A stretch of DNA of 64,000 nucleotides from an uncultured Alphaproteobacteria bacterium (lineage in GTDB: Bacteria > Pseudomonadota > Alphaproteobacteria > Rhodobacterales > Rhodobacteraceae). The notes under the pieces were generated by a model. That model was not told the DNA's origin. It saw only the letters and a program-made list of their open reading frames with translations, and searched no databases. The position numbers and the translations under genes were made by a program. Numbering within the stretch: the first letter of the stretch is position 1; each line of letters starts with the position of its first letter. The stretch covers positions 28,882-92,881 of the forward strand of contig CACIAQ010000003.1 in assembly GCA_902584635.1 (NCBI GenBank), read 5' to 3'. Below, in pieces: positions 10,827-20,502 of this stretch.

Positions 10827-12869
10827 TTGGACGATATGAATGAGTTGACTATTGAAAAAAGTGATTTGAGTGTTGTATCGGATTTTAAACCAGCAGGTGA
10901 CCAGCCCACTGCGATTGTCGAGTTGGTTAAAGGTTTAAACAAAGGCGAGAAGAACCAAGTTTTACTGGGGGCCACAGGCACAGGAAAAACTTTTACAATG
11001 GCCAAAATTATTGAGGCTACACAACGCCCTGCACTCATTCTTGCTCCTAATAAAACTTTGGCAGGTCAACTTTTTGGCGAATTTCAAAAATTTTTTCCTG
11101 ATAATGCCGTAGAATATTTTGTTTCATATTACGACTACTATCAGCCGGAGGCTTATGTTCCAAGATCTGACACCTACATCGAAAAAGAAGCTCAAATAAA
11201 TGAACAAATTGATAGAATGCGGCATTCAGCGACAAGATCTTTGTTGGAAAGAAAAGACGTAGTCATTGTTGCATCGGTATCCTGCATATACGGAATAGGT
11301 TCCGTTGAAACCTATAGCTCTATGACACAAAGTTTCAATAAAGGAGGTACTTTTAATCAAAGGCAAGTAGTTAAAAACTTGGTTGAGCAACAGTATCGGA
11401 GAAATGACAAGAATTTTCAAAGAGGGAACTTTCGAGTTCGTGGTGACACGCTAGATGTATGGCCTGCTCATTTAGAAGATAGAGCATGGAGATTCTCGTT
11501 CTTTGGAGATGCCCTAGAAAAAATTGTCGAGTTTGATCCATTAACTGGTAAAAAGCTTGAGGAACTATCAAGTGCCAAAATCTATGCAAATTCGCATTAT
11601 GTGACCCCCAGACCTACACTTCAACAGGCAATAAAGAATATAAAAGCAGAACTGGTATTGAGACTTAAACAACTAAATAATGAAAACAAGCTTCTAGAAG
11701 CACAACGTTTAGAACAAAGAACTAACTTCGACTTAGAAATGATAGAGGCAACAGGCATGTGTAATGGTATCGAAAACTACTCAAGATATCTTACAGGTAG
11801 AAAGCCTGGAGAACCACCCCCTACTCTTTTTGAATATATTCCTGATAATGCAATCGTATTTGCTGATGAAAGCCATGTAAGCATCCCACAACTTGGAGGT
11901 ATGTTTAAAGGAGATTTCAGAAGGAAGAGTACTCTTTCGGAGTATGGTTTTAGACTTCCTTCGTGCACCGACAATAGACCATTAAAGTTTGAGGAATGGG
12001 ACGCAATGAGGCCCCATACTATTTACGTATCAGCAACTCCTGGCGCGTGGGAACTAGATCAAACAAAGGGTGTTTTTACAGAGCAAATTATCAGGCCGAC
12101 CGGCCTAATTGACCCTAAAATAGAAGTTAGACCTACGGACGCCCAAATAGATGATTTGATAGAGGAAGTAAATAAGGTGACAAAAAGAAACCTTAGAACG
12201 CTGTGTACTGTGCTTACGAAAAAAATGGCTGAAGATCTTACCGAATATCTTCATGAAAAGGGAATTAGAGTTAGATACATGCACTCTGATATTGATACTT
12301 TAGAAAGGTTAGAAATTCTTCGTGATTTACGAATAGGCACTTTTGATGTTTTGGTGGGGATTAATCTTTTAAGAGAGGGATTAGACATTCCAGAATGTGG
12401 ATTAGTTGCAATATTAGATGCTGACAAAGAAGGATTTTTGCGTTCTGAAACCTCATTAGTGCAAACAATTGGAAGGGCAGCCAGAAATATTGACGGAAAG
12501 GTCCTAATGTATGCTGACACAATCACGAAAAGCATGCAGAAAGCAATAGACGAAACTGATAGACGCCGTGATAAACAAAAAAAGTACAATGTTGAGAACA
12601 GCATAACGCCTAAAACGATCGTGAAAAATGTTAACGATATATTGGAGGGTCTCTATAAAGGGGACACTGATCAAGCTAGAGTAACGGCTGAGTTGGAAAA
12701 GACACCTAGGATTGGTCATAATCTATCCAGTCATCTGGAGGATTTAAAATCGCAAATGCTTAAGGCTGCGGAAAATCTTGAGTTTGAAGAAGCAGCTAAA
12801 TTAAGAGATCAAATACATAAATTTGAAAAGACGGAATTAGAAATAAAAAAAGATCCCTTTGCGAGATAA
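10827..12869 (+). CDS. uvrB: Excinuclease ABC subunit B
   Basis: FKPAGDQPTAIVELVKGL, LLGATGTGKTFTMAK, YYDYYQPEAYVP, DADKEGFLRSETSLVQTIGRAARN, C-terminal UVR motif. Confidence 0.96.
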   Translation: MDDMNELTIEKSDLSVVSDFKPAGDQPTAIVELVKGLNKGEKNQVLLGATGTGKTFTMAKIIEATQRPALILAPNKTLAGQLFGEFQKFFPDNAVEYFVSYYDYYQPEAYVPRSDTYIEKEAQINEQIDRMRHSATRSLLERKDVVIVASVSCIYGIGSVETYSSMTQSFNKGGTFNQRQVVKNLVEQQYRRNDKNFQRGNFRVRGDTLDVWPAHLEDRAWRFSFFGDALEKIVEFDPLTGKKLEELSSAKIYANSHYVTPRPTLQQAIKNIKAELVLRLKQLNNENKLLEAQRLEQRTNFDLEMIEATGMCNGIENYSRYLTGRKPGEPPPTLFEYIPDNAIVFADESHVSIPQLGGMFKGDFRRKSTLSEYGFRLPSCTDNRPLKFEEWDAMRPHTIYVSATPGAWELDQTKGVFTEQIIRPTGLIDPKIEVRPTDAQIDDLIEEVNKVTKRNLRTLCTVLTKKMAEDLTEYLHEKGIRVRYMHSDIDTLERLEILRDLRIGTFDVLVGINLLREGLDIPECGLVAILDADKEGFLRSETSLVQTIGRAARNIDGKVLMYADTITKSMQKAIDETDRRRDKQKKYNVENSITPKTIVKNVNDILEGLYKGDTDQARVTAELEKTPRIGHNLSSHLEDLKSQMLKAAENLEFEEAAKLRDQIHKFEKTELEIKKDPFAR

Positions 12870-12872
12870 ATA

Positions 12873-13292
12873 CTAGGTTTCACCTGCTAAATTTATTGTT
12901 AAAACTCCTGCAATTTTCCACAGATCATCATATTTTTCTAAAATATAGTCATATATCTCCAAGCGGCCGTCATAGGATTGGAATAAAACTCTTTGAATAG
13001 ATTTATCGCCGAGGTCTTGAAATTTTGTGAATTTAAAGCTCTTCGGTCTCCATATAATAGGGTATCCATTCTTAACCATCAAACCAAAAACTTCAGGGTT
13101 TGAGAACTGTGCTTGAATGTTGGGCGCCGCAAATGTATATGCTTTTTCGATATTATTTTCCTTGAAAGCCTCAATCTGTGAACTTATGGTATTACGTACC
13201 ATTTCACTTTCATCAGCAAAAACTAATGTGCTCAATAGAGAAATAAATAATGCGATGATCCACACTTTTTTTATAAAAAGACCTAACCTCAT
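12873..13292 (-). CDS. DUF4864-like exported protein
   Basis: Signal peptide; VRNTISSQIEAFKENNIEKAYTFAAPNIQAQF...NGYPIIWRPKSFKF. Confidence 0.6.
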   Translation of the reverse strand: MRLGLFIKKVWIIALFISLLSTLVFADESEMVRNTISSQIEAFKENNIEKAYTFAAPNIQAQFSNPEVFGLMVKNGYPIIWRPKSFKFTKFQDLGDKSIQRVLFQSYDGRLEIYDYILEKYDDLWKIAGVLTINLAGET

Positions 13293-13328
13293 TGTAACAC
13301 CTCATTCAACTTTTCTACTGTTTTTTCT

Positions 13329-14855
13329 TTACCTAGGAGAGCAAAAAAAACTGCCTAGCCTAGGACCACTTTGACTTCCTAATAGAACTTCATATATCAA
13401 TTTGAACCAATCTCTATTGTTTTCAAACCCATTTGTTTTACCTACATCTAAAATAATTTGCTGAATTTCACTCGCATCCCAGTTATCATTTAATTCCTCT
13501 AGATTGTTTATTAGCTTAACCAAAGGGATTCTCTCATCAGCAGAAGGTTTCTTAAAAACCAACTTGGATTCTAGAAAATCATGAAAATAATTTATGGCAT
13601 TTTGCATAGCCCCAATCATTGTGGGATTCATGGGATCACCTTTTTCATTTACATACTTTCTTACAAATGAAAGGAGTGTTTCTATACTTGTTGATCCAGT
13701 TGCCCCGGCTAAGTTCATTAGCAAAGAAAAGGAAACAAGTAATTCTGAGCGAGGAGGATTGGCTCGATGAAGGTGCCAAACAGGGTTTTGATATTTATCC
13801 TCCTCGCTCTGTTGGTGATAAACTTCTAAAAACTTATGGTAATCATCAACAGCTCTTGGAATGGAATCAAAATAAAGTCTTTTTGCTGTCTTTGGCTTTT
13901 GAAACATAAAAAGGCTCAAAGAGTCCTTTGACCCATATCTTAACCACTCTTCAACTGACAAACCGTTACCTTTTGATTTTGAAATTTTTTGTCCTTGGTC
14001 ATCAAGGAATAACTCATAAAAAAACTGGTACGGCGCTTTTCTTCCTAGTACCCTGCATATTTTTGATGCTAGGTTTGCCGATGGAATTAAGTCTTTACCA
14101 TACATTTCATAATCTACGGACAATGCGAACCATCTCATTGCCCAATCGGCTTTCCATTGTAGCTTCACATTTCCATCTGTTACTGGAGTTTTAACTTTTT
14201 TCCCGTCAACATCTTTATAAACTATTGAATGTGTTTTGGTATCAATTTCAAGGGTTGGAACTTGCAAAACTTTACCAGACTTTCTACTTATCGGTAAAAA
14301 AGGCGAGTATGTTACTTTTCTTTCTGATCCAAGAGAAGGTAAAATTATTTCCATAATATCATTATATTTGACTAGTACTTGTACTAACGCTTCGTTGAAA
14401 ACACCTGTAGTGTAACATTCAGTAGACGAAATAAACTCATAGTCGAACTTAAAACCATCAAGAAACTCGCATAATTTACTATTATTGTGTTCAGCAAAGC
14501 TTGTATGGGTACCAAAGGGATCGGTTACCTTGGAAAGGGGTAAATCTAAATCTCGTTTTACTAACTCTTTATTCGGAATATTGTCAGGAACTTTTCGAAG
14601 ACCATCCAAATCATCTGAAAAACACAAGAGATTAGTTTTAACTCCATATAGTTTTTCAAAAGAATGCCTAACCATTGAGGTTCTCATTACCTCACCAAAC
14701 GTTCCAATATGAGGTAATCCAGATGGACCATACCCAGTCTGAAAAGTAACGTTATATTTATTTTCATTGATATTTTGCAAATATTTATTGAGACTAACTG
14801 CTTCTTGTACAGGCCAAACTTTAATATTATTGGGCATATTTTCCATAAGGTCCAC
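13329..14855 (-). CDS. lysS: Lysyl-tRNA synthetase, class I
   Basis: FQTGYGPSGLPHIGTFGEVMRTSMV (HIGH-type) and KISKSKGNGLSVEEWL (KMSKS-type), class I LysRS architecture. Confidence 0.88.
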   Translation of the reverse strand: MDLMENMPNNIKVWPVQEAVSLNKYLQNINENKYNVTFQTGYGPSGLPHIGTFGEVMRTSMVRHSFEKLYGVKTNLLCFSDDLDGLRKVPDNIPNKELVKRDLDLPLSKVTDPFGTHTSFAEHNNSKLCEFLDGFKFDYEFISSTECYTTGVFNEALVQVLVKYNDIMEIILPSLGSERKVTYSPFLPISRKSGKVLQVPTLEIDTKTHSIVYKDVDGKKVKTPVTDGNVKLQWKADWAMRWFALSVDYEMYGKDLIPSANLASKICRVLGRKAPYQFFYELFLDDQGQKISKSKGNGLSVEEWLRYGSKDSLSLFMFQKPKTAKRLYFDSIPRAVDDYHKFLEVYHQQSEEDKYQNPVWHLHRANPPRSELLVSFSLLMNLAGATGSTSIETLLSFVRKYVNEKGDPMNPTMIGAMQNAINYFHDFLESKLVFKKPSADERIPLVKLINNLEELNDNWDASEIQQIILDVGKTNGFENNRDWFKLIYEVLLGSQSGPRLGSFFCSPR

Positions 14856-14946
14856 TAATCCACATCAAACGAAATAAAAATATAAATGTTGTTCACATAG
14901 AGTGAGATCCGTATAATATAAAACATAAAGAATTGCTAGTATTTAA

Positions 14947-15375
14947 ATGGATATAAATTCAAGTACAACAATATTGAGCCCCCAAGATGCATTGGTAGCT
15001 ATTATGATAGCAGAGGGGACGTCACACAAAGGTGTAACAAAAATAGAATTCGCTTCGATTATTAAGATTGTTGAGCATTTGCCAATATTTAAAGATTATG
15101 ATGTATCCCGTGTAAAAACTATAGCCGAGACTGTATATGATATATTTGAAGAAGAAGATGGGCTAGATGCGCTTTTTGGTTTGATAAAAGTCTCTCTTCC
15201 TGAGCATCTTTTCGAAACAGCGTATGCATTAGCTTGTGATGTCGCTGCAGCAGATGGACGCCTTAAGGAAATTGAACTCCAGTTATTAAGAGAGATTAGA
15301 TATGAATTAAACATTGATCGACTTCACGGAGCGGCTATAGAACGGGGTGCAAGAGCTAGGCATCTTACTATTTAA
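14947..15375 (+). CDS. TerB-family tellurite-resistance-like protein
   Basis: ALVAIMIAEGTSHKGVTKIEF...ALACDVAAADGRLKEIELQLLREIRYELNID. Confidence 0.75.
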   Translation: MDINSSTTILSPQDALVAIMIAEGTSHKGVTKIEFASIIKIVEHLPIFKDYDVSRVKTIAETVYDIFEEEDGLDALFGLIKVSLPEHLFETAYALACDVAAADGRLKEIELQLLREIRYELNIDRLHGAAIERGARARHLTI

Positions 15376-15385
15376 AATCAGATGT

Positions 15386-16831
15386 CTAAATGCTATCTAT
15401 TATTTTTCGAATTATTTGTCTTTCTTGAATTATAGCTCTCGAAAGCCAAGCTTTCGATCCTTTTGGTCTTTCGAAGTTGTTACTTGAATTTTCTTTTCTT
15501 TTATCCAAATCGGCTGAGAAAATTGCAAATGCCATTACTGGAATATCTTTTTTACATACGTATCCAGCTAAACCACGAATGTAATGCATAGTTCCCGATT
15601 TACCTCTAACCGTTATATTACCGATTGAGTTAACTTTCCCCTTTGATGTATAGATTGATAAATGTTTTAAAACTGGAAGAAGGCTTTTTTGAACTTTCTC
15701 TTTCATTAAAAATTTTCTAAAGTCTTCTGCTGTTGAAAAACTACCTTCGGACAATCCGCTATGATTCAAGAATAAAGAATTTTGCTTTCCGATTATCTTT
15801 CTAAACCATCTAGTCATTAGCATAGCAGATTGGTCAAGGTCATAAAGATCTGGCGAAATCGCTTTACTCGCAACAAGTCCGAATGACTCGGTAACCATAT
15901 TTTTGGAGTATTTCATAGCGTTTTGCAGGATTTTCTTATTATTATTAGAATAATGTGTACACAGTAATTTACTTTTATTAGGTGTTTTTTTTCTTTTCAT
16001 ATTCCCAATCTTAACACCTCGCTCATTAAAAAGTTGTCTCAAGACTTCGGTAGCATAATAAGAACTCAGTCGAACTGGTAGCCATCGAGAACCTTTTTTA
16101 CCTAATATTCTTGTGTTCACTGACCACTTTTCCTCAAATTTATTCTTATCAAGCTCATAATTATACACAGGGCCTTTTTCGTTTTCTAAATCAATTATAA
16201 TGTTTGTTACTCGCGCAGTATTTTTTAAGCCTGGCGCAATTAATGAAGTTTTATATTTCGCCTTTTCCAAACGTTTCCACTCGAATAAAATACGATTCTC
16301 ATTAAGGTTAATTGCTCCTATACCTGGATTATATGCATATTGAGGAAGTTGATTTCTATTTATATAATTAATATCAGGGAGAAAGGTATTATCATAAAAC
16401 AGATCTCCGTCTACTTTTGTTAAACCCAATTTTTTTACAGCATTAATAAAAACTGAAAGGTCGTCGGTCTTGAGAGTAGGATCTCCATAACCTTTGAGAT
16501 ATAAGTCTCCGTACAGCACTGTGTCTTTTATAACGCCATCAACTAACAGTTCAGTTTTAAATCGCCTAAATTGGTTAATATGAGTTAGATAATAAGATGC
16601 TGTCACCATTTTAGTAACTGAAGCAATTGGTAACCTCAGTTTTTCATTATGTCGTCCAATAAACTTATTTGATCTTAAATCTACTGCCATAAAACTTGTA
16701 TTATTTTCAAATCCGGATTTTTTAATCAAATTTGTGAAAATATTTGTTGGTTTTGCAAAAGCGTTTAAGCGCATAATACCTGTAAACGCTAAGAAAGCGC
16801 TAAACTTAATAAATTCTCTTTTTCTAATCAT
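15386..16831 (-). CDS. dacB: D-alanyl-D-alanine carboxypeptidase/endopeptidase (PBP4, DacB-like)
   Basis: LPIASVTKMVTASY (SxxK), NHSGLSEGS (SxN-like), GKSGTMHYIRGLAGYV (KTG-like). Confidence 0.85.
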   Translation of the reverse strand: MIRKREFIKFSAFLAFTGIMRLNAFAKPTNIFTNLIKKSGFENNTSFMAVDLRSNKFIGRHNEKLRLPIASVTKMVTASYYLTHINQFRRFKTELLVDGVIKDTVLYGDLYLKGYGDPTLKTDDLSVFINAVKKLGLTKVDGDLFYDNTFLPDINYINRNQLPQYAYNPGIGAINLNENRILFEWKRLEKAKYKTSLIAPGLKNTARVTNIIIDLENEKGPVYNYELDKNKFEEKWSVNTRILGKKGSRWLPVRLSSYYATEVLRQLFNERGVKIGNMKRKKTPNKSKLLCTHYSNNNKKILQNAMKYSKNMVTESFGLVASKAISPDLYDLDQSAMLMTRWFRKIIGKQNSLFLNHSGLSEGSFSTAEDFRKFLMKEKVQKSLLPVLKHLSIYTSKGKVNSIGNITVRGKSGTMHYIRGLAGYVCKKDIPVMAFAIFSADLDKRKENSSNNFERPKGSKAWLSRAIIQERQIIRKIIDSI

Positions 16832-17426
16832 TTAATCTTAAATCGGTTGAAGATAAGTTGACTTTTTTTGAGTCTACTATGCACCAAACTGGAGGTTTCA
16901 AAAACTGCAATTGGACAGATTGGCTACTTTTAAGTCGGAAAGCTCTATACTTTTGAGCAAAAGTTGACGAGTTAACTAATGATCGATTTCTTCCTCTTGC
17001 TATCACGGCGATCCTGACATTACACGCTACCCAATGCCAGTTTTTCCAAAGATGAAAATGAATAATATTATCTTCTCCCATGACCCAGATAAATTTAATA
17101 TGTCTGTTCCTTTGTTGAAGAAACTTCAAAACTTGAAAGCTGTAATGAAAGTTATTCCTCAATTCTATTGAAGAGAGTTTTATTTTTGGGGATTTTACCA
17201 ATTTTTTTGTTTTTGTGACCCTTTCGGCAAAATTTAATGGGTCAGCTTTTTTAAGAGGATTTTGTTTTGCATAAACCCAGTATATTTGTCCTAAGTCAAA
17301 CATTTTTAAGGCTACTTCGCTAATATGCACGTGACCTGAGTGCGGAGGACTAAATGATCCTCCTAACAACCCCACAGGCCTTCTATAGCTAATGTTGCCA
17401 GGAAGAGACTTCGGTACTAATTGCAA
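16824..17426 (-). CDS. nadD: Nicotinate-nucleotide adenylyltransferase
   Basis: VGLLGGSFSPPHSGHVHISEVAL, KFIWVMGEDN, LSSTDLR (ISSTxIR-like). Confidence 0.88.
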   Translation of the reverse strand: MQLVPKSLPGNISYRRPVGLLGGSFSPPHSGHVHISEVALKMFDLGQIYWVYAKQNPLKKADPLNFAERVTKTKKLVKSPKIKLSSIELRNNFHYSFQVLKFLQQRNRHIKFIWVMGEDNIIHFHLWKNWHWVACNVRIAVIARGRNRSLVNSSTFAQKYRAFRLKSSQSVQLQFLKPPVWCIVDSKKVNLSSTDLRLND

Positions 17427-17490
17427 ATCTTTTTACTCCCTCAATAAAAAACATATGACAAAACATGAATACTATTATAGCAATTGGAAC

Positions 17491-19158
17491 ATGAGTTCAT
17501 ATCAATATATATTTACATTAAAAGAATTGACCAAAACATTTTCAAATGGAAAAAAATGCTTTGAAAATATAACCTTATCATTTTTACCTGGCGTAAAAAT
17601 TGGGCTTGTAGGGGTGAACGGTGCAGGAAAATCGACTCTTTTAGAAATAATGGCGGGAATAGAAAAAGAATTTAGTGGTGAGGCTTACCCTGCTCAAGGA
17701 GTAAAGGTTGGTTACCTTCCACAAGAACCGAAGCTTGATCAGAGCAAAACTGTAAGAGAGAATATTTTGGAATCAGTATCCGCCAAAAAATCGCTCCTTG
17801 ACCAATTTAACAATATAGCGACATCGCTAGCAGATGACTTCTCTGATGAAAAAATGGAAGAAATGACAAAACTTCAGGATAAAATTGACTCACTGCAGAT
17901 TTGGGATATAGACTCAAAAATTGATATGGCTATGGGGGCCCTAAGATGTCCTGATGACTCCGCGGTAGTTTCCACGTTATCTGGGGGAGAAATTAGAAGA
18001 GTTTCTTTATGCAAATTACTCCTGGAAGAGCCTGATTTACTTTTACTCGATGAACCTACCAATCATTTAGATGCCGAAACAGTGGGTTGGCTCCAACAAC
18101 ACTTAATAGCTTATAAGGGTACTATATTAATTGTGACTCATGATAGATATTTTTTAGATCAAATCACCGGATGGATACTGGAACTGGATAGAGGAAAAAG
18201 TTTTCCTTTTGAAGGAAATTATTCTGATTGGTTGGAAAATAAAAGTACAAGGCTAAAATTAGAAGAAAAGACTGAAAAAACTAAAAATACTATTCTGAAA
18301 AAAGAGCTGGATTGGATCAGACAAGGGGCTAAAGCTAGGCAAGCTAAACAAAAAGCCAGAATCACCGCTTATTTGGATCTATTGAACGAGGATAAAAAAG
18401 AAAAAATATCGACCTCACAAATTATTATTCCTAACGGCCAGCGCTTGGGCACAAAAGTAATTGACGCTGAAAAAATAACAAAAATGTTTGATAATAAAAT
18501 GTTGTTTGAAGATTTTAGTTTTTCTATACCTCCAGGTGCAATTGTCGGGGTGGTGGGTGCAAATGGCTCTGGAAAATCAACTCTTTTAAAAATTATTACA
18601 GGAGAAGAGTCTCTTACCAGCGGTCAAATTAATATTGGAGATACTGTCGAGTTGAGCTACGTAGATCAGAGTAGAGATAAGCTAGACGACGCAAAAAATG
18701 TATGGGAGGAAATTTCAGACAGCCTAGATGTTATTAAGTTAGGCGATTTAGAAGTAAACTCTAGGGCATACGTTGGAGCATTTAATTTTAAGGGTCCTGA
18801 CCAACAGAAGCGTGTTGGGCAATTGTCAGGTGGAGAGCGTAACAGAGTACATCTAGCAAGGTTACTTAAATCAGGAGGAAACGTGTTGTTATTAGATGAA
18901 CCCACTAATGATCTCGACATTGAAACATTGCGCGCTCTTGAAGATGCTGTTCTTGAATTCGCCGGCTGTGTAATAGTTGTATCACATGATAGGTTTTTTA
19001 TGGATAGGCTTTGCACTCACATCCTAAGCTTTGAGGGAGAAAGCAATATGACGTTTTTTGAAGGTAACTTTAACGATTATGAAGAGGATAAAAAAAGAAG
19101 ATTAGGTGAGGCTGCTGTAATTCCACAGAGAGTAAAATATAGAAAATTCTCAACTTGA
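17491..19158 (+). CDS. ABC-F family ATP-binding protein (Uup-like); internal start chosen from ORF 17392-19158
   Basis: Two ABC domains: GVNGAGKSTLLEIMAG / LSGGEIRRVSL / LLLDEPTNHLD and GANGSGKSTLLKIITG / LSGGERNRVHLARLL / LLLDEPTNDLD. Confidence 0.9.
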   Translation: MSSYQYIFTLKELTKTFSNGKKCFENITLSFLPGVKIGLVGVNGAGKSTLLEIMAGIEKEFSGEAYPAQGVKVGYLPQEPKLDQSKTVRENILESVSAKKSLLDQFNNIATSLADDFSDEKMEEMTKLQDKIDSLQIWDIDSKIDMAMGALRCPDDSAVVSTLSGGEIRRVSLCKLLLEEPDLLLLDEPTNHLDAETVGWLQQHLIAYKGTILIVTHDRYFLDQITGWILELDRGKSFPFEGNYSDWLENKSTRLKLEEKTEKTKNTILKKELDWIRQGAKARQAKQKARITAYLDLLNEDKKEKISTSQIIIPNGQRLGTKVIDAEKITKMFDNKMLFEDFSFSIPPGAIVGVVGANGSGKSTLLKIITGEESLTSGQINIGDTVELSYVDQSRDKLDDAKNVWEEISDSLDVIKLGDLEVNSRAYVGAFNFKGPDQQKRVGQLSGGERNRVHLARLLKSGGNVLLLDEPTNDLDIETLRALEDAVLEFAGCVIVVSHDRFFMDRLCTHILSFEGESNMTFFEGNFNDYEEDKKRRLGEAAVIPQRVKYRKFST

Positions 19159-20502
19159 TCGAAAATTTTGAATTTTTTGTATTAAGGGGAAAAGCTTTTT
19201 CATGTCTGGTCCGTAGCTCTTCCCAGTAAGAAAATTACGCAAAGGCATAAATAGATTTTTACCTTTCCTTCCGGTTAAATTTTTTAACTCTTCAGTTAAT
19301 ATTTGCCAACTATCGCGTTCACGCGGATATTCGTCAATCAAGCCGATAGCTACTTTAATAAATTGTCTATCTTCTGGGGCAACTATAGGATTTTTAGCTC
19401 CCTCTTTACACAGACGCCAGATATCCACTAAATCTTCCTTAGTGTTAACATTATCTTTTGCCATTATCCAAAAATCTTCTCTTATTTCATTAGGAACACC
19501 GATAAACCCTAGATATTCAGAAATCTGACCAATATCGAACTTCGATAGTATTTTGCGAGAAATGACTTCTAAGGCTTCTTTCTCAAATCTAACGGGAGCT
19601 GTACTAAACTTACTTAATTCAAATTTTCGAGCTAATTCACAAATATTTTTATCTACATCTACTCCATCTCCAGTTCCCAAAGAAACTAATTTTGAAAAAA
19701 TTGCTCCAGGCTCTATCCCCGCTTCTTTTAAACTTTTTATTGACAGACCACCAGCTCTCTTAGAAAAATTTTCTCCAGAGCTATCTACTATTAAAGAATG
19801 ATGACCAAAAACTGGTACATGCGAAGATAAATTTTTAAAAATTTCTATTTGAACTGCCGTATTAGTTAAATGGTCAATGCCTCTTACTACATCAGTAACA
19901 CCAAAGTCTGTATCATCTATCACTGATGCCATCGTGTAGAGGAACTGGCCATTTCCTTTAACCAAAATAGGGTCTGATACAACAGAAGTTCGTACTTTTA
20001 TTTCGCCAGCGATTTCATCTTCCCACGTTACGGTCTCACCACTTAATAAAAAACGCCAATGACTTTCAGTTTTGTCTCTCAAAAGATTTCTTTCTTCCGG
20101 CTGTAATTTTAAAGCAGATCTATCGTATACTGGGGGGAGCCCCTGATTTTGCTGTTTTTTCCTTTTTAGCTCCAACTCAAGCGAAGTCTCAAAACACTCA
20201 TAAACTAAGCTTTTATCTTTTAATTCAGTCAAGACTTCCCTATATCTATCTATTCGAAGAGATTGTTGTTCAATTTTGTCCCAATCAATACCCAACCATT
20301 CAAGATCTCTCTTTATCTGATCAATGAAATGCTGGGTAGATCTTTCCTTGTCCGTATCATCCAATCTTAAGATGAACTCCCCCCCCACTTTTTTAGCTTG
20401 CAAATAATTTAATAGAGCAGTTCTGATATTTCCTATGTGGAGATATCCAGTTGGAGAGGGTGCAAATCTTAGAACTCTTTTTGTCAAATCTAGTCTTTCC
20501 AA
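19150..20502 (-). CDS. gltX: Glutamyl-tRNA synthetase
   Basis: VLRFAPSPTGYLHIGNIRTALLNYL, FILRLDDTDKERS, FSKRAGGLSI. Confidence 0.93.
   Translation of the reverse strand: MERLDLTKRVLRFAPSPTGYLHIGNIRTALLNYLQAKKVGGEFILRLDDTDKERSTQHFIDQIKRDLEWLGIDWDKIEQQSLRIDRYREVLTELKDKSLVYECFETSLELELKRKKQQNQGLPPVYDRSALKLQPEERNLLRDKTESHWRFLLSGETVTWEDEIAGEIKVRTSVVSDPILVKGNGQFLYTMASVIDDTDFGVTDVVRGIDHLTNTAVQIEIFKNLSSHVPVFGHHSLIVDSSGENFSKRAGGLSIKSLKEAGIEPGAIFSKLVSLGTGDGVDVDKNICELARKFELSKFSTAPVRFEKEALEVISRKILSKFDIGQISEYLGFIGVPNEIREDFWIMAKDNVNTKEDLVDIWRLCKEGAKNPIVAPEDRQFIKVAIGLIDEYPRERDSWQILTEELKNLTGRKGKNLFMPLRNFLTGKSYGPDMKKLFPLIQKIQNFRSS

Noticed and set aside
13619-13909. Plus-strand ORF opposite lysS, and other antisense ORFs opposite strong core genes
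   Set aside because: They lie wholly antisense to well-supported genes with no recognisable domains; they are chance open frames.
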